From positions 558,001 to 622,000 of the forward strand of contig OY762448.1 of the NCBI GenBank assembly GCA_963665705.1: a stretch of 64,000 nucleotides of DNA. The letters run 5' to 3'. This DNA is from Saccharicrinis sp963665705 (lineage in GTDB: Bacteria; Bacteroidota; Bacteroidia; Bacteroidales; Marinilabiliaceae). A program made the translations under genes and the position numbers. Positions 9,299 to 18,060 of this stretch are shown one piece after another. The notes beneath the pieces were generated by a model. It saw only the letters and a program-made list of their open reading frames with translations. It was not told where the DNA came from and did no database searches. Positions within the stretch are counted from its first letter, which is position 1; each line of letters begins with the position of its first letter.

Positions 9299-10597
9299 TT
9301 ATAAATTTTCATAATTAGAGTATGGCAGAGAACTGTCAAGTGGAATTTCGACTTCTTCGCTTGAAACCATATTGCCACTTGCCTGTCCGGTAACATTTTT
9401 GAAAAATAGAAATCTACCATATAGAGGACTGTTTCCTTCAAAAGTGTTTTTTGTAATAATAAGATTAGACATGTCATTGAAGATAACGCAACCGTTAATA
9501 AAACTATTTTCCTTGATTTCTAAATCTGCCCCGTTATACATATACATCCCGCAAGTATTAAGAGTATTTCCGTAAATATAGGTGATTGCTGGATTTGTTT
9601 TGGGGTTATTGTTTGAATACATAATAATGCCATGCCAGAAATTTGCAGATTGCGAAAGCATAGTGATTTGGTTATTGCGAATTGTTTGGTCGCTATTTTT
9701 CCAATAAACCAAAGGCCCTTCAATATATGTACTGCCTTCTCCTTGTTCAAGAATATTACCTTCAATCATAACATTTGTACCATCACAATTGACAATATCC
9801 CCTCCATGGTTATGATGAAAGTGATTGGTGCTAATGGTTATGTCCTCATTGGGATATGTGCCTGCACCTTCAATGTCAATTCCAAATTGGGGCGAAGTAC
9901 CTTGCATATGGTGAATTTCATTTTCTTCTATCAGGATGTTAATGCCACCTACAATTGAAACACCCTGGCGTCTATTGTTGTGAATATTGTTTTTTCGAAT
10001 GATGACGTTTTCCGGATAATAAACAACTAGTATTCCATCTCCGGTTGCTTTGCTAAGGTTTATATTTTCAACTGTAACATCCTTACTTGATGAAATTGTA
10101 ATTAAATGTCCTTCATCATGAGCTCCACCTCCGGTATAGATGTGTCCATCTCTGTCTCCAAGTATTTGTCCTCCTGAAATAAAGACATACTGTTTTTGAT
10201 CCACGCTTAATACAGAATAATTCCATTTATCATTAACAGCCATTTCAATGATTGCATTAGAGTCTAATATGAATGCCATATTACTATGTAAATTGATACC
10301 AGCTCGATAGATTGAATTTCCCTCTTTACCAACTAAATAATGTCCGGCAGGTAAGTATATAATTCCATAGCCTTCACCGACAGCCCAATCAATGGCTGCC
10401 TGCAAATTATCGGTTGTCTTCTCTGGCATCGTTCCATCATTGGGTATGTCCCATTCCTCAATGTCAATGATATAGGTATGATCAGGTATTTGGCTATAGG
10501 GAATGTCTTGAATCTCAGGTGTGATGTTCTCTTCACTGCATGCAAGATTAAGGATTAGAGAGATGAAAATTATCAGGTATAAATAATAGTTTTTCAT
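9299..10597 (-). CDS. right-handed parallel beta-helix lipoprotein
   Basis: This 432-residue protein has a type II signal peptide ending LILNLAC, so it is a lipoprotein, probably at the outer membrane or cell surface. The N-terminal part (IDWAVGEGYGIIYLPAGHYLV) matches the start of pectate-lyase-superfamily proteins, where a plate of Pro/Gly-rich strands begins the helix. From about residue 125 on, repeats such as KDVTVENINLSKATGDGI, ENVIIRKNNIHNN and INILIEENEIHHM show the NosD/PL-type parallel beta-helix ladder of about 22 residues per turn. These folds cut, epimerise or bind polysaccharides. It is the only minus-strand gene between the glycan genes and interrupts the duplicated FemAB region, so it may have come in with the duplication or by transfer. 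Its exact activity is unknown. Confidence 0.8.
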   Translation of the reverse strand: MKNYYLYLIIFISLILNLACSEENITPEIQDIPYSQIPDHTYIIDIEEWDIPNDGTMPEKTTDNLQAAIDWAVGEGYGIIYLPAGHYLVGKEGNSIYRAGINLHSNMAFILDSNAIIEMAVNDKWNYSVLSVDQKQYVFISGGQILGDRDGHIYTGGGAHDEGHLITISSSKDVTVENINLSKATGDGILVVYYPENVIIRKNNIHNNRRQGVSIVGGINILIEENEIHHMQGTSPQFGIDIEGAGTYPNEDITISTNHFHHNHGGDIVNCDGTNVMIEGNILEQGEGSTYIEGPLVYWKNSDQTIRNNQITMLSQSANFWHGIIMYSNNNPKTNPAITYIYGNTLNTCGMYMYNGADLEIKENSFINGCVIFNDMSNLIITKNTFEGNSPLYGRFLFFKNVTGQASGNMVSSEEVEIPLDSSLPYSNYENL

Positions 10598-11162
10598 GGT
10601 CTAAAGTTTAATTAATTTGTGTGTTGTTGATTTCCCTTCAATGGGATTTTGCAAAGTGTTTCTGTTAAATAAATTGAAAGCTACATGTTTTGCAAAAATC
10701 TTATAGTAATTATTTTTTACGGATATGTAAATATTTGGTTTTAACGCAATTGGAAATGGAAAGTTTGGATTTTCACCATTTTTTTTACACCAACTCTCAA
10801 TTACTGGTGAGTATAAAAACAAGGTTTTAGTGGCGTGAACTCACGTATTGTTTGAGCACTTGACGTAGGAAGGTGTGAGTTTTTAGCGTTTTAGCCAGAA
10901 AACCGTAGCTTTTTATAATGAAGTAGGCGCAGTCTTGAATTATTTTGATAAGAGAGTGCTATGTCAAGCCTGCTTGAATATTGTCGAACGTAGAAATAAC
11001 CATGAAATAAATTCTTTGCTTACTGTCGTTTATTAAGTAAAGGAAAGTAAAACAGTGTTTTAGGGGTGAATTATCAATCTTTGTGGCCATTAAAATAAGA
11101 TGTACACAAAAAATCCCTAAGGGGTAGATGTTTACAAAAGAAGTTTTAATCCTTGATTCGCA
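10598..11162. other. gene-poor stretch with a small palindrome
   Basis: I see no convincing gene in this stretch. It contains the short palindrome cgtgaactcacg near 10,833 and a GC-richer patch from about 10,830 to 11,010 whose base makeup differs from the flanking AT-rich DNA. That patch looks like non-coding DNA left by a mobile element, but no transposase or terminal repeat can be assigned to it. The minus-strand open frame in the first 220 bp has no recognisable product and I leave it out. Confidence 0.5.
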
Positions 11163-11773
11163 TTAGTATTAATTTCTGACGATAAAAGATATTATTATCT
11201 TGGGGAATCTAATGAATATTTTTTTGATTACGACCTAATGGTTTATCGAATTACATTGTTGTCCAGTAAAAATCACATTATTCAATGTAAGGTGGTTTAT
11301 TTCAGAACAATACAAATTTCCACGCTATGTAAGTGTAGCTCATCCGCCTAGCATTAAAAAGCGTTAAAAAAATATGCAGTTGAAGCGTAAGAAAGAAAAG
11401 CTGCTTGAGCGTAGCGAGTTCTTTTCTTTTAGCGTAAATTGCATGTTTTTAGGTTTTTCATGCAAGCGGCGGCTTTTTTTGTTTACTTTTTCGAGCTGTA
11501 GCGAAAAAGTAAAAGCCCGTCGGCTTGAGACATATAAAGAGTTTTGAATAAGGACCATATTTTACCCGGACAATAGTGATAATCTTTTTAAAATATAAAA
11601 AGGATTTTGCTTCGGAAAGTATTTATGCATATAAAGTAGGGATGAAAATCTATAATCAGGAAGTCTATCATACATTAACAAAAAATATGAATACGGATAC
11701 TTATAAATTATCAAACAAACAGGATTCTTTTTTCCCTCTCTATCGAGAAGGTAATAAAGATGGTCTGATCTAA
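11163..11773 (+). pseudogene. decayed second copy of FemAB-like gene 1, interrupted by a small insertion
   Basis: Two pieces match the intact gene at 7,826-8,887. Positions 11,163-11,258 match about 8,540-8,635 with several indels (tattattatcttgg, aatctaatga, acgacctaatg). Positions 11,575-11,773 match about 8,695-8,887 nearly completely, down to the same stop region, and encode FASESIYAYKVGMKIYNQEV against FAPESIYSYKVGVKIYNQEV in the intact copy. Between the pieces about 60 bp of the gene are missing and a 315-bp element is present. The 5' half of the gene is absent. It lies just upstream of the intact second FemAB gene, as expected for a tandem duplication. Confidence 0.9.
11259..11573. mobile_element. 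MITE-like or IS-remnant insertion of 315 bp
   Basis: The segment starts TTGTCCAGTAAAAAT and ends with ATATTTTACCCGGACAA, whose reverse complement is TTGTCCGGGTAAAATAT, giving an imperfect terminal inverted repeat of about 16 bp. It encodes no transposase. The interior is richer in G+C (gagcgtagcgag, gcaagcggcggc) than its surroundings. It lies inside the FemAB pseudogene. The lack of a coding region and the short ends fit a non-autonomous element; the parent family is not certain. Confidence 0.6.
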
Positions 11774-11820
11774 ACCGGATTTATGATGTTTAAACAATGA
11801 TTCTTGAATGTGAAGATATT

Positions 11821-12882
11821 ATGGATAGGAAATATGATATAAATTGGACAAATAGAATTGAAGATATAAAGCAATGGGATGTATTTCTTAAAAGTAATCC
11901 AAGAGGACACTGTCAACAGGTGGGTTATTGGCTAATGTCTTTTAAAGAGTATTTCGGTTTTGATTTTGAAATATTAATAATTAGAGATCATACCGGGAAA
12001 ATCATTGCAGGACTAGGCATATTGATAATCGGTATTCCTTTTTTTAAGGTTTTAATTGCCCCTAATGGACCGGTTATTTCAAAAGGAAAAGAACAGCTAT
12101 TTGATGATATTATTCGATTATTTGTTGAAAAGGCGAAAGAAAGGAAAGCTTTTTATTGTCAAGTAAATGTTCCTGTATTAAAGGATTCAAACGTAAAGTT
12201 AAAACCATATACTTTAGATAATATTGATGAGAAAAGTGTTTTTTTTGAAGGGAAAAGCGGAAATAACTTTCCTTATGTAAATTGTATTGATGGATTTAGA
12301 CCTGTTTTCATTGATCAATCTCCATTATCATATCCTTGTACCATTAAGAAATTTAGTAAGGGAACAAAAAGGAATATAAAATTAGCATTAAAAAATAACC
12401 TTGAAATTAAATATGCAACAACAGAGGCTATGCTCAGAGATGCTTATAAAGTTATTGAAGATATTGCTGAATTACAGCAGTACAAAGTTAGAAGTTGGCG
12501 AAAAATTAAACAGACTCTGTTGGATTTGATAGAGCAGGGAGCTTGTATTGTTCCTTGTTGTTATTACAATGGAGAGATAAAGGGAGCGCTAGTTGTTTTT
12601 GATATAGGTTGCCGTTTAACCTATATCTACGGAGGAGTGTTAAGGGAAGATCAGGATAAGAAAATAGGACATTTCTTGCATGATCAAATGATTAAATTAA
12701 GTATCGAGAAAGGTTATGGTATTTATGACTTAGGAGTAGCGGGAGGTAAAGGTGTAACGCGTTTTAAAGAAGGATTTGGAGCATATCATATACAAACAGA
12801 AACAGCCAGGTATTGGGTGCTTAACCGAGTTAAGTTTTTTATATTCAGATTTTTTGAATTGATACTTCGAACTGTTTTATAA
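11821..12882 (+). CDS. FemAB/GNAT-like transferase, gene 2 (intact)
   Basis: This 353-residue protein belongs to the FemAB-like GNAT family. It has the C-terminal pattern LTYIYGGVLREDQ and YDLGVAGGKGVTRFKEGFG, where G-x-x-x-x-x-x-F-K-x-G-F marks the acceptor-side GNAT fold typical of lipid II:glycine glycyltransferase relatives. The start ATG at 11,821 is chosen over 11,797 because the decayed copy at 8,931 aligns from this Met onward. No signal peptide is present. It may add an amino acid or acyl group to a lipid- or nucleotide-linked sugar precursor. It is the last gene of the plus-strand glycan operon; an IS630 element lies 18 bp past its stop codon. Confidence 0.78.
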   Translation: MDRKYDINWTNRIEDIKQWDVFLKSNPRGHCQQVGYWLMSFKEYFGFDFEILIIRDHTGKIIAGLGILIIGIPFFKVLIAPNGPVISKGKEQLFDDIIRLFVEKAKERKAFYCQVNVPVLKDSNVKLKPYTLDNIDEKSVFFEGKSGNNFPYVNCIDGFRPVFIDQSPLSYPCTIKKFSKGTKRNIKLALKNNLEIKYATTEAMLRDAYKVIEDIAELQQYKVRSWRKIKQTLLDLIEQGACIVPCCYYNGEIKGALVVFDIGCRLTYIYGGVLREDQDKKIGHFLHDQMIKLSIEKGYGIYDLGVAGGKGVTRFKEGFGAYHIQTETARYWVLNRVKFFIFRFFELILRTVL

Positions 12883-12927
12883 AAAAAATTTATTCATATA
12901 ACAAAGGAGGCATACAAGTTATACCAA

Positions 12928-13542
12928 TTAAATATATAAATGCGCCTTAATTGCTTTCATGTAACAATTATGATGAGTTATTGATTTGACAATTTCAGGT
13001 TGCATTTCTTTTACAATAAAATTAGCCAACCATATTTTTAACGATTTCATATTTTCAAATAGCTTGTTTTTATAGCTATTTTTAATAAAAGCCCATATTT
13101 TTTCAGAAGGATTTAGTTCTGGCGAATATGGTGGGATTCTAATTAGGCTTATATTCTCAGGAATTGTAAAGTCTTTAAGTGAGTGAAATCCAGCATTGTC
13201 AATTACTACTATTTTGAATTCATTTGGCTTGTGTAAAGAAAGCTGTTCTATGTATTTATAAAATATTTCACTTGTTGTACCCTCTATCTCATAGACAAAT
13301 GCATCCCCGTCAATTGGTGAAAAAGCACCATATAAATATGTATTTTTGAATGCATGTTGGTACGTTACAATAGGCTTAATTCCCCTGGCCGTTAAACATC
13401 TACCTACATGAGTCATCAGTCCAAATCTGCTTTCGTCTTGAAAATACAAATTGATAGAAGTGAACTTATCTTTATTAAGACTGGTTCTAATTGCATCCAA
13501 TTCGTTAGGTAGTTTTAAAAAAGGCTTCAATAGCCTGTTCAT
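12928..13542 (-). CDS. IS630 transposase, catalytic (DDE) part, OrfB
   Basis: This frame of 204 codons holds the RNase H-like catalytic domain of an IS630 transposase. The acidic triad is visible as FQDESRFG, VIDNAGFH and NPSEKIWAF, and PPYSPELNPSEK is the family hallmark. It overlaps OrfA by 38 bp and lies in the +1 frame relative to it. The overlap contains a run of six T followed by four A on the coding strand, so the two parts could be joined by ribosomal slippage; a single-base indel is the other explanation. Confidence 0.9.
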   Translation of the reverse strand: MNRLLKPFLKLPNELDAIRTSLNKDKFTSINLYFQDESRFGLMTHVGRCLTARGIKPIVTYQHAFKNTYLYGAFSPIDGDAFVYEIEGTTSEIFYKYIEQLSLHKPNEFKIVVIDNAGFHSLKDFTIPENISLIRIPPYSPELNPSEKIWAFIKNSYKNKLFENMKSLKIWLANFIVKEMQPEIVKSITHHNCYMKAIKAHLYI

Positions 13543-13999
13543 CTTTTTTATAATGAGATTTGCGTGGCGATTTAAGTTTTGTTTTGAAATGACGTATCAG
13601 ATAAGTCCTTAAAGTGTTGTATTTTATATCCAAATTATGTTGTTTCTTTACCCATAATACAGCATCCCAATAACCTAATAATGGATCTTTTGAATCATTT
13701 AATTTTATAGCTAAACTTTCATGCACATCACTATCAATAACGCTTTTGCGTTTACCTCCGCTTTTTAATCTAACCAATGATTCAAGACCTTCTTCTCGAT
13801 ATTGTTTAAGCCATCTTTTTATTGTAGCATAATCAACGCTTAAATACGTTGCTATTTCCAACTGCCCACTTAACTTGGATTCCTTCACTAAAATCAAGCA
13901 TTTAATTCTGGCGCGCACGCGATGGTTCCTCTCTTTTTGGTACAAATTTTTTAGGAATTCTAGTTCCTCTTTTATCTCAATATTTGATTGTCTTGACAT
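13505..13999 (-). CDS. IS630 transposase, DNA-binding (HTH) part, OrfA
   Basis: This frame of 164 codons begins MSRQSNIEIKEELEFL and has a helix-turn-helix at about residues 45-80 (LEIATYLSVDYATIKRWLKQY), followed by a second, winged-helix-like segment, LWVKKQHNLDIKYNTLRTYL. It is the N-terminal half of the IS630 transposase and binds the terminal repeats. It runs out of frame at FFKTT within the T/A-rich slippery stretch that leads into OrfB. Confidence 0.9.
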   Translation of the reverse strand: MSRQSNIEIKEELEFLKNLYQKERNHRVRARIKCLILVKESKLSGQLEIATYLSVDYATIKRWLKQYREEGLESLVRLKSGGKRKSVIDSDVHESLAIKLNDSKDPLLGYWDAVLWVKKQHNLDIKYNTLRTYLIRHFKTKLKSPRKSHYKKDEQAIEAFFKTT

Positions 14000-14089
14000 G
14001 CATTAAAGATACAAAATATACAGCGCATTATGAATTATATTTGGTATTATTTGTATGCCTCCTTTGTTATATATCAACTTATGTAATGC

Positions 14090-14131
14090 GAATCAAGGCT
14101 GTATACTTATTCAAACATACAGCCTTGATTC
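14090..14131. terminator. 15-bp stem hairpin after wzc
   Basis: GAATCAAGGCTGTAT and ATACAGCCTTGATTC form a perfect 15-bp stem with a 12-nt loop, 10 bp after the wzc stop codon. There is no clear T run on the minus strand side; a T-rich stretch follows on the plus side. It probably ends or protects the wza-wzc transcript. Confidence 0.6.
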
Positions 14132-14141
14132 AGATATGTAA

Positions 14142-16478
14142 TTAATTTTTATAATATTCTCCTCCATAATATCCATATGAATAACCATTTTTAGTATCAG
14201 GTAATCCATTCAGAATGTGACAAACATTATGCATTTGATTAATATTAATATTACGTAAGGTATTTTTCAATAGAGGTTTTGGAGTATAGTTATGTCTGGA
14301 GGTTATGATATTCACATCTGCATATTTTGATAATAACTGTGCATCAGTAACTAATCCAATAGGAGGAGTATCGATGATAATTATATCATAAACTTTTTTT
14401 AATTCCTCTAACAGCGATTTAGTATGTTCACCAGCAATTAGTTCTGAAGGGTTAGGTGGTATATCCCCTCCGGGAATAATTTCAAGGTTTTTTATTTCTG
14501 TAGGTTCTATTAAATTATGAGAAATATTATTATTGTCCTTAACTAAAAACTTACTTAAACCGGAACCTTTCATTTCCATTTTTAAATAATCATTAATCTT
14601 TGGTTTTCTCAGGTCATATCCAACGATTACTGTTTTTTTCCCTAGAAGTGCAAAGGAAGCCCCTAAGTTTATTGAGAAAAAAGTTTTTCCCTCTCCTGAA
14701 ATAGTTGAGGTCACTAAAATTGTTTTACTTCCATTGTGCGAAGAATAGAAATCTAAGTTAGTTCGGATTGATCGAATACTTTCAGCAAATGCTGATTTGG
14801 GATAGTGTAAAAAGAACAGCGGATCATTCTTTTCCTTTTTCTTTGGAACTTCTCCAATAATGGGGAAATTTGAAAGTAATTCTAATTCATTTTTATCCTG
14901 AATTTTGTTATTTAATAATATGGAGGAAAGAATGATTGCAGCAGGAAGAAATAGTCCTAGAATAAAAGCAATGATGATTACTTTCTTAATATTAGGAGCT
15001 ATTTTACCATCGTAGTATGCTCTTTCAATGATTTCATTATCAGGTAGGTTGGATGCTTTTGCCAGCTGGGCTTCAGATCTTTTTTCCAAAAGAAAGGTAT
15101 ACATCTCATCATTCATTTTAAACTTTCGTTCAATACCGGATAGCAGTTGTTCCTTTTTAGGAAGTTTTCTGATTTGAGAACTAAGGTTCATCAACCTTTT
15201 ATTTAAATCTGTTAAAGAAATATCTGTAGTGGAAATTAGACTTTTTGTATTTTCCAGAATAGATCTTTTTAAGTTTTCAATATGGCGGTTGATTCTTGTA
15301 ATATTGGGATTGTCTGCTTTTGAATTAAATTGCAAACTTAATTTTTCAGCATTTTTTGCAGATAAATCACCAATCAGCTGTGTTAAAATAGGATTTTCAA
15401 TTCCCATAGATGAAGGAGCCATTAACTCCTGAATATTCTGGTTTTTTTCTATATAGTTCAATAAATAATTATAATAATCCATTGTCAGTAACAACGCTGC
15501 CTTTTGGTTTTCAAGTTCCTGAGATTGATTGATAATCATCTGTCCTTGCATGGATACGTCCATTAATTCATTGCTGGAACGAAATTCTTCCAGAACCTGT
15601 TCCGCAGCACTTAATGAGTCGGATACACCAGATAGTTGTTTTTCGATGAACTTAATAGTGTTGTTAGCAATCTGGTTTTTTTTATCCAGATTGTAATCGA
15701 CAGCACTTACAGAAAGTTTATTTAGAAAGTCGATACCCTTTTCAATATTTGTTTCGGTTAATGAAATTTTATAAACAGAAGACTCTCTTTTGTAAGGAGC
15801 TATGTAAATATTGTTTTGGTAATGTTTTACCAAGGAATTAATCGTATTGAATTTAAAACTAAATTCTATATTGGAATAGTTTTGAGTGTTAATATATTTC
15901 TTATTGGGTATAATGCTAAAATGATAATTCTCTAGAGAAATCTTTTCATAAAATTTGAACTGATAGACCTTTTCAGGATTATTTTCGTTGATTAGATTGA
16001 AATGGTCTTTATCAGTAAAAGTGATATGGAAATATCCATTCTGTAACTTCTCTGAGGTAGTATCAGGTACAACAATAAAAGGTGCATTTTTATACAGTTC
16101 TTCATATAAAAATAGATTTTTTTTGTAATAGGATACTGAGAAGTTAAACTTCTTAATGACATTTTCAATGTGTTGAGTTGAGGTAAGAAAGATAATCTGA
16201 TTTTCAATATTACTATATTTTCCCAAATTTACACCAGGTAAAGCATCTGCAGAATTGATGGAAACTTGTTGCTCATTTTGAGAATCAGAGATTAATAATA
16301 ATGAAGATATAGTATATTTAGGTATGGTGGTTTTGTGTATATAATACCCCAAACCTATACTAATCATTAAACTAATTACAAATATATACCAATATCGAAG
16401 GCATCGGAGAAGAATACTTTTTATATCAATAGTACTCTCATTTTTATCGTTGCTAAAAGGGAAATCATTATTCTCCAT
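14142..16478 (-). CDS. wzc: polysaccharide co-polymerase and tyrosine autokinase (Wzc-like)
   Basis: This 778-residue inner-membrane protein has a Wzz-type N-terminal domain with a membrane segment at about residues 34-50, a long periplasmic coiled-coil region, and a second membrane segment near residue 495 (IIIAFILGLFLPAAIIL). The C-terminal BY-kinase domain has Walker A STISGEGKTFF, Walker A' VIVGYDLRKP and Walker B DIIIIDTPPIG. The tail is a tyrosine cluster, YSYGYYGGEYY, the expected autophosphorylation site. It controls chain length and export of capsule or exopolysaccharide with the Wza partner. It begins 4 bp after the upstream export gene, so they form one operon. Confidence 0.92.
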   Translation of the reverse strand: MENNDFPFSNDKNESTIDIKSILLRCLRYWYIFVISLMISIGLGYYIHKTTIPKYTISSLLLISDSQNEQQVSINSADALPGVNLGKYSNIENQIIFLTSTQHIENVIKKFNFSVSYYKKNLFLYEELYKNAPFIVVPDTTSEKLQNGYFHITFTDKDHFNLINENNPEKVYQFKFYEKISLENYHFSIIPNKKYINTQNYSNIEFSFKFNTINSLVKHYQNNIYIAPYKRESSVYKISLTETNIEKGIDFLNKLSVSAVDYNLDKKNQIANNTIKFIEKQLSGVSDSLSAAEQVLEEFRSSNELMDVSMQGQMIINQSQELENQKAALLLTMDYYNYLLNYIEKNQNIQELMAPSSMGIENPILTQLIGDLSAKNAEKLSLQFNSKADNPNITRINRHIENLKRSILENTKSLISTTDISLTDLNKRLMNLSSQIRKLPKKEQLLSGIERKFKMNDEMYTFLLEKRSEAQLAKASNLPDNEIIERAYYDGKIAPNIKKVIIIAFILGLFLPAAIILSSILLNNKIQDKNELELLSNFPIIGEVPKKKEKNDPLFFLHYPKSAFAESIRSIRTNLDFYSSHNGSKTILVTSTISGEGKTFFSINLGASFALLGKKTVIVGYDLRKPKINDYLKMEMKGSGLSKFLVKDNNNISHNLIEPTEIKNLEIIPGGDIPPNPSELIAGEHTKSLLEELKKVYDIIIIDTPPIGLVTDAQLLSKYADVNIITSRHNYTPKPLLKNTLRNININQMHNVCHILNGLPDTKNGYSYGYYGGEYYKN

Positions 16479-16481
16479 TTG

Positions 16482-17285
16482 CTAATTATTTGTTGATAAA
16501 GTATAAAATAATAATGCTGTATTAAGAAAAGTTAAGCCTAGTCCTATAGGTATATTACTTAGACTCATTGATTTTAACTTTCTGGGTTCAACATATATAA
16601 TATCGCCGGGTTTGATATAAAAATAGGGTGAAAAAAGAATGTTTTCATCCAATGTGTTAATCACAATCATTTGTTGTATATCACCTTCTTTTCTAATCAA
16701 ACGTATTCTTTTTTTATTGGCGAAACTAGTCATGTCACCGGCAAGACTTATGGCTTCTAATAAATTGATTTCTTCATCGTAAAGTAAGAATCTTCCAGGT
16801 GAATTAACTTCTCCGATAATTGTAATATTATCATTCAGTAATTTTACGTTAACACTCGATTCTTCAATATATTTTGAAATTGCTATTTGAATTTTATCTC
16901 TGACTTCATCTAACGTTAATCCGGCAATGTATATTTTATCTATAAAAGGAAGTCTGATTGAACCATCTAATTGAACTCGATAACCAGCTAAGCTTGCAGC
17001 CATTGGAGATGATAATTGTTGACTTCCATTGCTTCCACCTGTTTCATTATTTAAAAAGGCAGAAGTCCTTTCATCCAATGAATTTACTTTAATATATAAA
17101 TTATCATTAGGCTTGACAAGGTATGGAGATGTGTTGGTTTGGTATGTTTGTTCAACTTCTTTTAAAGCTTTTGAAATATTACCTTGAAGATAAATGTCAT
17201 TTTTCAGGCTTACGCATGAAGAAAGAGTAAGTATTCCAATTACCATAATGATGATGTTTTTCATATGATTATAATTTGTTTTCAT
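16482..17285 (-). CDS. wza: outer-membrane polysaccharide export lipoprotein (Wza-like)
   Basis: This protein of 267 residues, or 260 if the inner Met at 17,264 is used, has a lipoprotein signal ending LTLSSC. It then has a polysaccharide export domain (YLVKPNDNLYIKVNSLDERT) and an SLBB-like segment (ITIIGEVNSPGRFLLYDEE) and ends in a hydrophobic segment, IGLGLTFLNTALLFY. It should form the outer-membrane channel for the glycan polymer. The first seven codons (MKTNYNH) lie within a repeated leader also found before the gene at 18,131, so it is open whether they are translated. The inner start gives the more usual signal peptide. Confidence 0.9.
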   Translation of the reverse strand: MKTNYNHMKNIIIMVIGILTLSSCVSLKNDIYLQGNISKALKEVEQTYQTNTSPYLVKPNDNLYIKVNSLDERTSAFLNNETGGSNGSQQLSSPMAASLAGYRVQLDGSIRLPFIDKIYIAGLTLDEVRDKIQIAISKYIEESSVNVKLLNDNITIIGEVNSPGRFLLYDEEINLLEAISLAGDMTSFANKKRIRLIRKEGDIQQMIVINTLDENILFSPYFYIKPGDIIYVEPRKLKSMSLSNIPIGLGLTFLNTALLFYTLSTNN

Positions 17286-17353
17286 AGGTCATATGGAATT
17301 CGCCAATTTTGTCATCTTCATGTGAGAGAATATATTCTCCTGGCTCGTTTCAT
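17261..17353 (-). repeat. conserved leader repeat, copy A, before wza
   Basis: Read on the minus strand, this segment runs from ATGAAACGAGCCAGGAGAAT through GCGAATTCCATATGACC to AAATTATAATCATATGA and directly precedes or overlaps the start of wza. It matches copy B (18,061-18,154, opposite strand) at roughly four of five positions by eye, with the 3' end nearly identical. It is much better kept than ordinary intergenic DNA and probably has a role in RNA or antitermination control. Confidence 0.75.
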
Positions 17354-18060
17354 ATTCTATAAATTATTGTACTTCAATTACTGTCTGTTATTAACCTTCT
17401 TAATTAATTCTTTATGTGATATTTAATATTATGGCTTTTTTTAATATGTCTGATATTTATAAAGTATTATATAATCTGTTTTTATTATGGTCGAATTGTG
17501 TGTTTTCAATATTTTGAAAAAGCAAGGCCTGTTTCATGATTTTATTCAAATCACACGATCTGTTTAAAAATTTCAAAACACAAATATAAGGGGAAGTTAA
17601 TCATATTTAATATAATAAAATGGGGTGTTAATCAAATTTGTTTTTAAACATAAAATTTAAAACACATTTCGAATTTGATGCTGGTCTGTTTTTAGAAATG
17701 TGGTAGGTAATTATTTAAAAATTTTAAGTGGGTCGATTATATTTATCTGTTTATTATCTGTTAGAATTGACCTAAAGTATTTGACCTCTAGTTGGTTATT
17801 TGTTTATGAAAATTAAAATGTAATAAGGTATATATAAATATAAGTGTAATAAAGGTTGATTCAAGACAGTTATTAGTAGATATATCGGGGTTCATAAAAA
17901 ATTATTGACTAAAAATAAATAGAGGGTATACATATATTACGATTTTTATTAGCTTTATACTAAGCTCATGACTTTGCGGGACGAGTGTTAACTATATTGG
18001 TAATTAAAAATGACTGTTCTTTTTTATTTTTCCAAATTTTTGCTGTTTTCTAATAATTAA
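17354..18060. other. AT-rich divergent intergenic region without a gene
   Basis: This 707-bp region lies between the divergent leader repeats of wza and of the membrane-protein gene at 18,131. I see no coding frame. It should hold both promoters; tgactttgcggg near 17,970 is close to the Bacteroidota -7 pattern TAnnTTTG but not exact, so I do not assign a start site. Confidence 0.5.

Larger units (their letters stand above)
12901..14067 (-). mobile_element. IS630-family insertion sequence (1,167 bp)
   Basis: The ends are near-perfect inverted repeats: the left end starts ACAAAGGAGGCATACAAGTT and the reverse complement of the right end starts ACAAAGGAGGCATACAAATA. A TA dinucleotide flanks each side (12,899-12,900 and 14,068-14,069), as expected from the TA target duplication of the IS630/Tc1 group. 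Two minus-strand frames inside encode the transposase. The element sits between the last FemAB gene and the convergent wzc gene, where it harms neither. Confidence 0.93.

Noticed and set aside
10601..10822. Minus-strand frame of 73 codons upstream of the beta-helix gene
   Set aside because: No recognisable domain, no ribosome site and low-complexity content; it is in a gene-poor interval and looks like chance.
11364..11558. Minus-strand frame of 64 codons inside the 315-bp element
   Set aside because: The composition (many Lys, Phe, Ser) reflects the base makeup of the element; no protein family fits.
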